IMG/VR virus record: IMGVR_UViG_3300043425_000986
Coordinates: 1 to 35,070 of that record
Direction: 5' to 3' (one strand)
Length of the DNA stretch: 35,070 bases
Source of the DNA: a virus
Part shown: piece by piece, positions 29,530 to 35,070 of the stretch
Layout: each line of letters begins with the position of its first letter
How positions within the stretch are numbered: position 1 is the stretch's first letter
The notes under the pieces: generated by a model
What the model saw: only the letters and a program-made list of their open reading frames with translations
The model's database searches: none
Told to the model about the DNA's origin: nothing
Program-made: the position numbers and the translations under genes

Positions 29530-30879
29530 CTACGCGTCGGCCGGATATCGCTCGAGCACTTGGGCGAGATGCGACTGCCAGAGGAGCAGCGCGTCGGTCT
29601 TCTCACGCCAGAATTCGTGTCGGTTGTAATGTCGATTGATTAGCCCGCCGAGCTCGTGCGACAGCAGGCGCGCGCGCGTCTCTTTCTCAACGCCTAGCTT
29701 GGTGAGCTGCGTCTCGACGGTTCGACGAATATCCCCGAGCCGAAACGCCAGGCGGATCGCCTTGGCCTCGACCAGTTTCTTCGAGATGTCCGTCACGGTA
29801 TGGGACAGCGTCTCGGGCGCGATACTGTCGACGCCGGAAGATGTGCTGTGCACTAGCTCCCCGCCGTCAAGCATCCCGAGAAGTTCGCAATAGATCGCGG
29901 TGAGGGATTCCGAGAGGGGCAGCTCGTGAGGCACAGGGGCCGGCCTGCGTCCCTTGCCATCCCAGAGCGTCAACACGCCGCCCGCCACGTCTACGTCCCG
30001 AACGGTCGCGCGCGTGAGCTGGGCCGGGCGTTGAGCGCCGAGGAGGAGATGAGCGCGAAGCGTGAGGCGAATCGGCGCGGATTTGATCGTGTCGATCGCG
30101 CGCTGGTAGTGCGCCAGCTCTTCATCCGACAGGGACCGCGTCGACGTTGAACAATGATCAGCGGGGACCTTAATTCCCGATATCGGGTTGATCTCGACGC
30201 CGAAAGCCTCGAGCTCGGACGGAGCCTCCGGGTCATTCGCAGCACTCACCGCGAACGCATACGCGGAGTGAAGCATGCTTCTCAGATGCTTGGCTTCGCT
30301 TCGGTGTCCGAGGCCGAGAACTTTCGTGATCGATGATTTCAGTTGCGACACCGTCACGCTTCGCGCCGGCGAATCGACCCAGGCATACCCGAGATCGGGA
30401 TCGAGAATTCGGCGTCGGAAGGTGTTCTCGACGTCTTTGGGGCGACGCTTGCCGGCGGCTTCAAGCTTCTTGACGTAGAGGTCGAGCAGCTTCCTGAGTG
30501 AGACGTCCTTCTCGCCGCTTTTCTTGATCGCGCCGGATGCGGCGGCGGGTGTTGCCGAGGCCTTGGGATCGATGCCGCGCCTGAGCTGGTCGCGGATCTC
30601 GTCGGCCTTCGCGCGTGCCTCCGCCAGGGTGATCCCGTCCGCGTCGTCGGATGATCGGTACGGGCCGAGCGTCGCCAGCTCGCGCCTTCCGTTGCGCCCG
30701 ACGAACCGGAAATAGAACCCCTTCGCGCCGGACCGCCCGACTCTCAGGACGAGGCTTCCCGATCCCCGGGGCGATGGATCCGTGAGCCAGTAGTCCGCGG
30801 CCTGAGGCTTCGCGCCACGGATCACTTTGTCCGTGAGCAGCGCTCCCCGTCGTACTCCATCGTTGCCGTTCGTTGCCAT
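29530..30879 (-). CDS. int: Tyrosine integrase, P4-like
   Basis: 449 residues. The N terminus LLTDKVIRGAKPQAADYWLTDPSPRGSGSLVLRVGRSGAKGFYFRF is the arm-binding (DUF4102-type) domain; residues about 125-225 the core-binding domain; about 235-449 the catalytic domain, with Arg in LLGAQRPAQLTRA, HELPLS, DIRRTVET, LLSHELGG and Tyr in INRHYNRHEFW. All catalytic positions appear present. It recombines attP (31014-31064) with a host tRNA-Thr gene. The start codon region contains GTTGCC repeats that may be its own arm sites, giving autoregulation. SD is weak at ATG 30879. Confidence 0.95.
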   Translation of the reverse strand: MATNGNDGVRRGALLTDKVIRGAKPQAADYWLTDPSPRGSGSLVLRVGRSGAKGFYFRFVGRNGRRELATLGPYRSSDDADGITLAEARAKADEIRDQLRRGIDPKASATPAAASGAIKKSGEKDVSLRKLLDLYVKKLEAAGKRRPKDVENTFRRRILDPDLGYAWVDSPARSVTVSQLKSSITKVLGLGHRSEAKHLRSMLHSAYAFAVSAANDPEAPSELEAFGVEINPISGIKVPADHCSTSTRSLSDEELAHYQRAIDTIKSAPIRLTLRAHLLLGAQRPAQLTRATVRDVDVAGGVLTLWDGKGRRPAPVPHELPLSESLTAIYCELLGMLDGGELVHSTSSGVDSIAPETLSHTVTDISKKLVEAKAIRLAFRLGDIRRTVETQLTKLGVEKETRARLLSHELGGLINRHYNRHEFWREKTDALLLWQSHLAQVLERYPADA

Positions 30880-31013
30880 TCGGTTGCCACTTCGCCGATC
30901 CTTGAGACCCGCATTCTACCGTGCAAGTGGTCGCCGTTCGTCGGCAAGTCCTTGATTCTATTGGACGTTCCGCAGCTCAGACGAACAGAATGATTGGCAG
31001 AAAAACAACGGCC

Positions 31014-31064
31014 CGCTGATTCGTAATCAGTAGGTCGGAGGTTCGACTCCTCTCATCAGCACCA
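31014..31064 (+). other. attP core: 3' part of tRNA-Thr(CGT)
   Basis: From 31015 the sequence follows tRNA numbering 27-76: anticodon arm GCTGA-TTCGTAA-TCAGT (anticodon CGT), variable AGGTC, T arm GGAGG-TTCGACT-CCTCT, acceptor strand CATCAGC, A and CCA. The 5' half is absent, so this is not a gene. Integration would restore an intact host tRNA-Thr whose first seven bases should be GCTGATG. Layout matches E. coli thrW, a known integration target. Confidence 0.9.
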
Positions 31065-31080
31065 ACAAAATCAAGCACTT

Positions 31081-31107
31081 AAGGCCCTTCGGGGCCTTTT
31101 GTGTTTC
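31081..31107 (+). terminator. Terminator beside the attP core
   Basis: AAGGCCC and GGGCCTT form a stem with a TTCG loop, followed by TTGTGTTT. In the prophage it would end transcription from the restored tRNA gene before it enters the prophage; on the other strand it lies after the RHH gene. Confidence 0.75.
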
Positions 31108-31137
31108 TGGGCGGTTGCCATATGGTTGCCACAGGCA

Positions 31138-31428
31138 TCAGTCGCCGCCTTCGAGCATCACCATCTCGCCCTTCGGCAGCTTCTTGAGCCTCTCGACGGC
31201 CTCGGTGATCGCCCATTCGATCGCGATGTACCGGGGGCCCGACAGGACGGCGTCGAGCGCCTCCATCACTTCGGGCTTGATCCGCATCGAATAGAGCTTT
31301 CGGCCTGAGAGGCTGCCCGCGTTCAGGACGACAAGCCGGAGGGATGTCTTGGACGCGTTCACTTCGCGCTTCGGCCCAAGCTTCGGCCCCGATCTGGTGC
31401 GCTTCGCTGGTGCCTTGGTCGTCGCCAT
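31138..31428 (-). CDS. Ribbon-helix-helix-like DNA-binding protein, possible excisionase or regulator
   Basis: 96 residues. After a basic N-terminal tail (ATTKAPAKRTRSGPKLGPKRE), KLYSMRIKPEVMEALDAVLSGPRYIAIEWAITEAVERLKKL reads as one beta strand and two helices, the RHH pattern of Arc/CopG-type proteins. It lies between attP and the replication operon, the position of excisionases and small regulators. The ATG at 31428 directly follows a hairpin plus T run (31466-31429), so its expression may be controlled by attenuation or by RBS masking. Confidence 0.65.
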   Translation of the reverse strand: MATTKAPAKRTRSGPKLGPKREVNASKTSLRLVVLNAGSLSGRKLYSMRIKPEVMEALDAVLSGPRYIAIEWAITEAVERLKKLPKGEMVMLEGGD

Positions 31429-31469
31429 AAAAAATATCCTGGGGTAGCAGTAACCACCCCAGGATAGTC
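31429..31469 (-). terminator. Hairpin with U run abutting a start codon, overlapping GATAGTC
   Basis: Perfect 11-bp inverted repeat TATCCTGGGGT (31435-31445) and ACCCCAGGATA (31456-31466), then on the minus strand six T and the ATG of the RHH gene. GATAGTC (31463-31469) overlaps the outer arm. It has the form of an intrinsic terminator of the replication operon, and the AGGA that would be the RBS is in its second arm. Confidence 0.75.
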
Positions 31470-31486
31470 TGACAGGACACGCGAAG

Positions 31487-31807
31487 TCAATGGACGGCGC
31501 GCTTGGCCTGCTCCGCGGCGTTCAACACCTCGGCCAGACGCTCTGCCCGCTCCAGCACATAGCGGGCGCGTGAGCGGGGCCCGGTCGATCGAGCATCGAT
31601 GTACCCGACTGTTTCCTCAAAAACCTTCAGCCCGCGCTCGTCGTATCCGCGCACCCATACGCGCTGGGAGTGTGCGAACGACGACAGGCCGGAGATCCTG
31701 CTGGTCGTGCCCTTGCGCTCGACGACGTACTCGACCACCCCCCGAGGGGTGAGCAGCTTCTTCTTCGGTGGCTCGTGTGTTGATGGTGTTGTTGATGCGG
31801 TTTCCAT
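31487..31807 (-). CDS. Unknown 106-residue protein of the replication operon
   Basis: SD AAAGGAA before ATG 31807. A Pro/Lys-rich start (TPSTHEPPKKKLLTPRG) is followed by a beta-rich middle (VVEYVVERKGTTSRISGLSS, QRVWVRGYDERGLKVFEETVGY) and a C-terminal helix (YVLERAERLAEVLNAAEQAKRAV). I recognise no family. Transcribed with the DnaC-like gene 45 bases upstream; a replication accessory or control role is only suggested by location. Confidence 0.65.
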   Translation of the reverse strand: METASTTPSTHEPPKKKLLTPRGVVEYVVERKGTTSRISGLSSFAHSQRVWVRGYDERGLKVFEETVGYIDARSTGPRSRARYVLERAERLAEVLNAAEQAKRAVH

Positions 31808-31852
31808 GGGTGTTCCTTTCAGTTTCGGTGTCGGTAAGTTTCGGGGTCGGGA

Positions 31853-32614
31853 TCAGACGCGGAACGACTTCCAGTCGAACGACAGGATCAGTCCTCTGGG
31901 GCCCTTCACGCGTTCGAGGACCCGCTCGTCGAGCTCCTCGGCCAGGCGGGCGCGCGGGACGTTGGTCAGCAGGATCGTGGGGAGGCCGTTTTTGTATCGG
32001 CCATCAATCAGATCGAAGATCAATTGATAGTCGCGGTCCGTTTTGCTGTGCGTTCCGTACTCGTCCAGGACCAGCAGATGGGTTTTCTTGTACGTGTCGA
32101 GCACATACCCGATCGGCGACGCGCCCCATCCTTTCGATGCCTCGCCGAGCTCGAGGAGAAGGCTCGGCAGGCTCACGATCCGCGCCGACTTCCCGAGGTC
32201 GAGCAGCCTCCTCACCATCCCGCATGCCAGATGCGTCTTCCCGGTGCCGGGGAGGCCCGTGAAGATCATCCCCATCGGCGGCGACTGCTCGAGGACCCGG
32301 TCGAATCCCTCGACGTACTGACGGCATGTCCGATGGATCGAGGCGGCCGACTCGGACGGGGCCTTCAGCTCGTCGAGGGACGCGCGCTTGAACGCGAACG
32401 GGACGCCCGCCTGCTTGTCGCGCAGCCCTCTCCCCTCTTCCAGGTCGCGCTTGGCTTGCTCGGCGATGAGAACGGCGTTCTTCTCAAGCTGGGCCTGAAA
32501 ACACGTCGGGCAGTTCGTGGGCTTGATCTTTCCGCTCACGGCCCAGGTGTCGGCGATATATGGGCCGTGGGTGTCGCATGTGCCGGGGTGGTTGTTGATT
32601 CGAATGACTGACAT
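31853..32614 (-). CDS. DnaC-like helicase loader (AAA+ ATPase)
   Basis: 253 residues, SD GGGAGA before ATG 32614. The N terminus has a zinc-ribbon pattern (CDTHGPY, CPTCFQ). Walker A GLPGTGKTH (about 116-124), Walker B LLVLDEYG, sensor TILLTNVPRARLAEELDERVLERVKGPR with the arginine finger region: this is the DnaC/IstB group. It loads the host DnaB helicase at the phage origin. Follows the replication-protein gene by 23 bases. Confidence 0.9.
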   Translation of the reverse strand: MSVIRINNHPGTCDTHGPYIADTWAVSGKIKPTNCPTCFQAQLEKNAVLIAEQAKRDLEEGRGLRDKQAGVPFAFKRASLDELKAPSESAASIHRTCRQYVEGFDRVLEQSPPMGMIFTGLPGTGKTHLACGMVRRLLDLGKSARIVSLPSLLLELGEASKGWGASPIGYVLDTYKKTHLLVLDEYGTHSKTDRDYQLIFDLIDGRYKNGLPTILLTNVPRARLAEELDERVLERVKGPRGLILSFDWKSFRV

Positions 32615-32637
32615 TTCTATCTCCCTGATGGTGTTGG

Positions 32638-33501
32638 TTAGTTGCTGGAGAGCCAGCCGAGGTCTTCGATTGGCTCGTCGGTTCTGTAGTCCTCAGGCCG
32701 GGCCTTTCCTCCCTGGCCGAACAAAGATTTCTTGACGGTCGGCGGCGAATCCGCGAAGCGCATGAATTTCTCGACCTGCGCCGGGTCGCGGGTGATCAGC
32801 TCGAGGTCATTGAATTTCGTATTTCGGTCGTTCTCGCCCTGGTGGAACGGCGACAAGGAGCAGCCCTTTATTGCCTTCTTCAGGTCCTCGACCGTGTAGG
32901 TTTTCAGGGCCTTAAGCAGGTTCGTCTTTCGCTTGCCAGACAGGACGGCCTTTTTCGCGCCCATCGTTTCGACCCAGAACGCGAACACTTCTCGGGCTCG
33001 GGCGGCCAGCGGATCGTTCTCGGCCTCGACAGTCTCATCGACGGCTGAATGGATGACGGTGGCGGAAGCTTTCGGCTTCGATTTCCTCGCGGCGACGGAA
33101 GCCCTGCCCGCCGCGCTCTTCATCTGCCGCAGCTCCTCCATTCTTGCGTGGGCGGTGATCAGCTCGGCGACCCGGTCGGCAAGCTCGACGTCGTATAGGC
33201 GCCCGTCCGAGCAAAACACGAATCCCTCTAGGATCGCGTCGCGGTACTGCGCGAAAACTTCCGGGGCCAGGCCCGCGATGGCGGCCAGCGCGTTATCCGA
33301 TGCGGGAAGCGACGCCGCAGGACGTGAGATCCAGGCCTTCGCGCGAAGACGAATCCACGACGCGGCAACGATCGGCAGATGCGCGTGTTCCGTGTACTGA
33401 GGCGAATCGAGCAAATGCTCGACCGACAGCGGCATGGGCGGCGGCGACTGCAGGCTAAATCCCGCCGGTACAGGCGGAGGGGGAAATTCGGACAGGTCCA
33501 T
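32638..33501 (-). CDS. Replication protein (YdaU/DUF1376-like, O-protein analogue)
   Basis: 287 residues, SD GAGG before ATG 33501. The Pro-rich start leads into LPIVAASWIRLRAKAWISRPAASLPASDNALAAIAGL and DAILEGFVFCSDGRLYDVELADRVAE, a winged-helix-like region as in DUF1376 proteins. A basic Ala-rich linker (about 125-150) follows. The C-terminal part, ALKTYTVEDLKKAIKGCSLSPFHQGENDRNTKFNDLELITRDPAQVEKFM, is the helicase/loader-recruiting block of phage replication proteins. It probably binds the origin upstream and recruits the DnaC-like loader downstream. Confidence 0.8.
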   Translation of the reverse strand: MDLSEFPPPPVPAGFSLQSPPPMPLSVEHLLDSPQYTEHAHLPIVAASWIRLRAKAWISRPAASLPASDNALAAIAGLAPEVFAQYRDAILEGFVFCSDGRLYDVELADRVAELITAHARMEELRQMKSAAGRASVAARKSKPKASATVIHSAVDETVEAENDPLAARAREVFAFWVETMGAKKAVLSGKRKTNLLKALKTYTVEDLKKAIKGCSLSPFHQGENDRNTKFNDLELITRDPAQVEKFMRFADSPPTVKKSLFGQGGKARPEDYRTDEPIEDLGWLSSN

Positions 33502-33530
33502 CTGACACCTCGAAATTGATCGATGAGTCT

Positions 33531-33588
33531 ATTTTCCCGCCAACGATAGTCTTGTCAATCGCAGAATGGTTTATCAGATAGTCGATAA
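33531..33588 (-). promoter_or_regulatory. Leftward replication promoter with two GATAGTC sites
   Basis: Minus strand TTGACA (33558-33553), 16-bp spacer, GAAAAT (33536-33531). GATAGTC (33545-33551) lies in the spacer and a second copy (33577-33583) sits in a dyad TTATC...GATAA (33571-33588) upstream. Start of the replication gene is at 33501. Confidence 0.65.
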
Positions 33589-33612
33589 TCCATATCAACA
33601 GGAAAAACCTAT

Positions 33613-33649
33613 GAACGGTCGATTCTGGCCGACGAACGGTATTTTCCGG
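33613..33649. repeat. 37-bp intergenic element, copy 2
   Basis: Same order of blocks as 29415-29451 (GAACGGTCG, TTCTG, CCGACGAACGGT, TTCCGG), five mismatches in 37. Confidence 0.7.
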
Positions 33650-33928
33650 GTCCGTGAAACGTCTCGGGGCCGGGATGTGCCGGTGCCGTGAGATCGGCGG
33701 GATGTTTATCGGGGCCGGGATGGGGTGTTTCGGCGTCGGGAGTGCCGGAGATTCTGCGCGCGGCGGGAGGTCTGGCGGCGCGGAGGTGTGCGGGTAGCCA
33801 GACGGGCCCGGCAATCCTCGCGGCAGGCCGAAAACGACGAGCGGCGCGGGGTCGCGCGGCTCGGTTGGGGTGGATGGGGCTTCGAGGGTCGGCGGGCGGC
33901 GCCACGGGCCGGAGAATCGCGGACGACT

Positions 33929-34053
33929 GGGGGGAGGGGGCCGGCGGAATTGGGGGTGGGGGGTGTTAGGTATCCCCTGGATAGTTTTTTGCGCCGACAG
34001 AGTGATCCTTCGGTTGGAGGCCTGGGGAAAGGGGTTGGGTGGAGTGGGAGGGG
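33929..34053 (+). repeat. Two multi-G tracts, potential G-quadruplexes
   Basis: 33929-33963 holds runs of 6, 5, 5 and 6 G with short loops; 34024-34053 holds runs of 4, 4, 3, 3 and 4 G. Both are on the + strand beside the origin-like repeats. Confidence 0.65.
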
Positions 34054-34096
34054 TGAGGTTCGAGTGCGGAGCTTTGCGCATCTCGACATCTCTCTT

Positions 34097-34166
34097 TACT
34101 AGAAATAGAGAAACATCTAGGAACTACTAGAAAGTCCTGTATCTAGGAATCAGGACTTACTAGTAG
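34097..34166. repeat. CTAG-rich repeat cluster, candidate origin iterons
   Basis: TACTAGAAA at 34097 and 34125, ATCTAGGAA at 34115 and 34141, TACTAGTAG at 34158: five CTAG in about 65 bases. A hairpin, AGTCCTG and CAGGACT, encloses the second ATCTAGGAA. CTAG is usually rare in proteobacterial DNA. AT-rich sequence follows. Confidence 0.65.
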
Positions 34167-34308
34167 TTATCCTTATAAATATATGTCGAGTTCCATGAAA
34201 CTTTTAACTCGGCGCGGCCCGTCGGCGTCGCTTGGCTGAACGCCTCGTTTAATGGCGCAACGAAACGAATAAAAACAGGACTTCAAATGTAACCGTCTTG
34301 TTACGTTT

Positions 34309-34352
34309 AACAGGTGTTCAACACCTGTTCGAACACCTGTTGAACAGGTGTT
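34309..34352. repeat. Array of four AACASSTGTT near-palindromes
   Basis: AACAGGTGTT (34309), AACACCTGTT (34320), AACACCTGTT (34332), AACAGGTGTT (34343): four sites 11-12 bases apart, so on one face of the helix. GAAC-N4-GTTC (34342-34353) is also formed. Candidate binding array for a repressor or replication initiator. Confidence 0.75.
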
Positions 34353-34464
34353 CCCTGACACCTCTCCAGGCTCTTCCGGCAGCCCCTGAACGGCCCGTCC
34401 AATCTCTCGGCCGTCGGTGCAAAAAAATTCCCAAATAAACCGTCCCCCCGGCCAACACGAAAAG

Positions 34465-34482
34465 GATAGTCTTGGCTATACT
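34465..34482 (+). promoter_or_regulatory. Rightward early promoter with GATAGTC
   Basis: GATAGTCTTGGC (34465-34476) followed by TATACT (34477-34482), same offset as at 657-674; no -35 match. Start of transcription would be near 34489, 25 bases before the first gene. Confidence 0.65.
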
Positions 34483-34513
34483 GTACAGATGAACAGCCTT
34501 TTCATCCTCGGCC

Positions 34514-34963
34514 ATGGACCACCCTCCACCCTCCTCCCTCGTCGATCCGGACCTCGCTGGATTCGCTCGACTCGCCGCCGGGCTCATCGATAACGCGGTG
34601 CTCGATATCAGGGCTGCCAGACGCGACCAAGGCATTTCCGACGCTCATTCCAGTGGCCGCGAAACGTCCGACCGCGCGCTACGAGCGGATCCCGAGCTTG
34701 GGCTTCGCCTCGCCCGCAAAGAACGGGCCACCCGCGCCCGCTATGCCCGGCAGTGGCTGACCGACACCGCGCCGCTCGGCCACGTCTCGCCGCTGTCGTT
34801 CGCCCTGTGTTGTTCTGCGCTTGCCCTTCCCGTCTCGGAAGTCGCGGATATCGTCGCGGATTGCCTGTACAAGAACGGCAACGTCTATCTCCAGCTCTGC
34901 AATGCTGCCGGGGTCTCCTGCACTGAAAGCCGGGCACAGCGTCATCCGAAGGTGTCCGCGTGA
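34514..34963 (+). CDS. First rightward early gene; phage protein of unknown function
   Basis: 149 residues from ATG 34514, which lies 25 bases downstream of the expected transcript start and has no good SD. The segment RATRARYARQWLTDTAPLGHVSPLSFALCCSALALPVSEVADIVADCL resembles phage early proteins in which a W-I-x-SD...FSF..x-C..LGL block is conserved; their function is not established, and a DNA-binding or antitermination role has not been shown. Tail contains C-rich YLQLCNAAGVSCTES. Its TGA overlaps the GTG of the small ORF that leads to rusA. The last part is repeated at 1-110 because the genome is circular. Confidence 0.75.
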   Translation: MDHPPPSSLVDPDLAGFARLAAGLIDNAVLDIRAARRDQGISDAHSSGRETSDRALRADPELGLRLARKERATRARYARQWLTDTAPLGHVSPLSFALCCSALALPVSEVADIVADCLYKNGNVYLQLCNAAGVSCTESRAQRHPKVSA

Positions 34964-35070
34964 GCTCGCGCTATCGTTTCCGCCTCCATCACATCCTGTT
35001 CCCGGCGCTGTTTCTGACGCCCGGGGAACGGGCGGCCCTTCGTCGGATTCTTCGATCCCGAGACTGTCGA
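34854..35070. repeat. Terminal direct repeat, second copy
   Basis: Matches 1-217 with the single difference at 34943. See the first entry. Confidence 0.93.
34960..35070 (+). CDS. Small ORF, 5' part (same as 107-253)
   Basis: First 37 codons of the 48-codon ORF described at 107-253, cut by the window end; continues at position 218 on the circle. Confidence 0.5.
   Translation, partial: MSSRYRFRLHHILFPALFLTPGERAALRRILRSRDCR

Larger units (their letters stand above)
30862..31131. other. attP region: integrase arm-site-like repeats around the core
   Basis: GTTGCC occurs at 30862, 30872 and 30883 (left, over the int start) and at 31114 and 31125 (right), each 10-11 bases apart, that is one helical turn, in the same orientation. 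The tRNA-derived core lies between. Arm-type sites of this spacing are typical of tyrosine integrase attachment sites; whether Int or an excisionase binds them is not known. Confidence 0.65.
33502..34513. other. 1-kb control and origin-like region without a convincing gene
   Basis: Holds, in order: leftward promoter with GATAGTC (33530-33588), 37-bp element copy 2 (33613-33649), G-rich + strand (about 33650-34055) with two multi-G tracts, CTAG cluster (34097-34166), AT-rich stretch (about 34160-34195), four-site palindrome array (34309-34352), rightward promoter (34465-34482). Open frames here are Arg- or Pro-rich shadows without SD. No repressor gene is visible. Confidence 0.65.

Noticed and set aside
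31015-31064. tRNA-Thr gene
   Set aside because: Only the part from position 27 to CCA is present; no 5' acceptor strand GCTGATG or D arm upstream. It is the attP core.
33455-34130. Several Arg-rich or Pro-rich ORFs in both directions
   Set aside because: No SD, biased composition explained by the G-rich strand, mutual overlap, no recognisable domain.
34309-34352. CRISPR-like array
   Set aside because: Units are 10-bp palindromes with one- or two-base gaps, not repeats separated by spacers; no cas genes in the window.
34318-34515. Leftward 65-codon ORF with one hydrophobic segment and GGAGGAGGG before its ATG
   Set aside because: It runs across the early promoter and the palindrome array, so its C terminus is encoded by binding-site repeats; its ATG lies on the same CCATGG as the rightward gene. 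Kept as unlikely, not impossible.

Overview
The window is one complete genome of a temperate, P22-like podovirus (short-tailed phage) of a high-GC proteobacterium. Bases 1-217 are repeated at 34854-35070 with one mismatch (A at 90, C at 34943), so the true circle is about 34,853 bp and the first and last genes are the same genes. The proteobacterial host is inferred from GC content, strong Shine-Dalgarno (SD) sites, sigma70-like promoters, and an attP core that carries the 3' part of a tRNA-Thr(CGT) with encoded CCA, laid out like E. coli thrW.

Layout. (1) 34514-35070 and 1-4535, rightward: a short early gene, a 48-codon ORF, a RusA-type resolvase, an unusual ParB-DUF4417 fusion, a C39-like small protein, TerS, a small membrane protein and TerL. 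(2) 4546-14842: head and neck genes in P22 order: portal, a virion protein with two small companions, scaffold, coat, gp4-like and gp10-like neck proteins, and a coiled-coil needle-like protein with a LamG-like tip. (3) 14929-20587: three ejection-type proteins, then two tail proteins sharing an N-terminal head-binding domain. (4) 20605-22419: lysis cassette with small membrane proteins, a GH108 muramidase and a 3TM holin. (5) 22431-29169: accessory region, mostly leftward: a C5 cytosine methyltransferase, Vsr and a GIY-YIG (Eco29kI-like) endonuclease; a tandem array of three overlapping, diverged paralogues of unknown function; an HNH protein; two unknown proteins, one very acidic. (6) 29530-31131: tyrosine integrase and attP, with helically phased GTTGCC repeats on both sides of the tRNA core. 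(7) 31138-33501, leftward early operon: a ribbon-helix-helix (RHH) protein, an unknown protein, a DnaC-like helicase loader and a replication protein. (8) 33502-34513: about 1 kb without a convincing gene, holding G-rich tracts, a CTAG-rich repeat cluster and a four-site palindrome array, which together look like a replication origin and control region.

How it works together. Four rightward promoters and the leftward replication promoter carry the heptamer GATAGTC in or beside the -35/-10 spacer. The same heptamer or its GATAG half recurs ahead of the RHH gene, the 218-residue gene and the paralogue triplet. This looks like one phage-wide regulon, but no classical CI-type repressor was found. 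In the prophage, recombination at attP would place the accessory region next to int at one end, the usual position for lysogenic-conversion cargo. The main candidates for something new are the paralogue triplet, the ParB-DUF4417 fusion, the restriction cassette with a possible divergent regulator, and the GATAGTC regulon.
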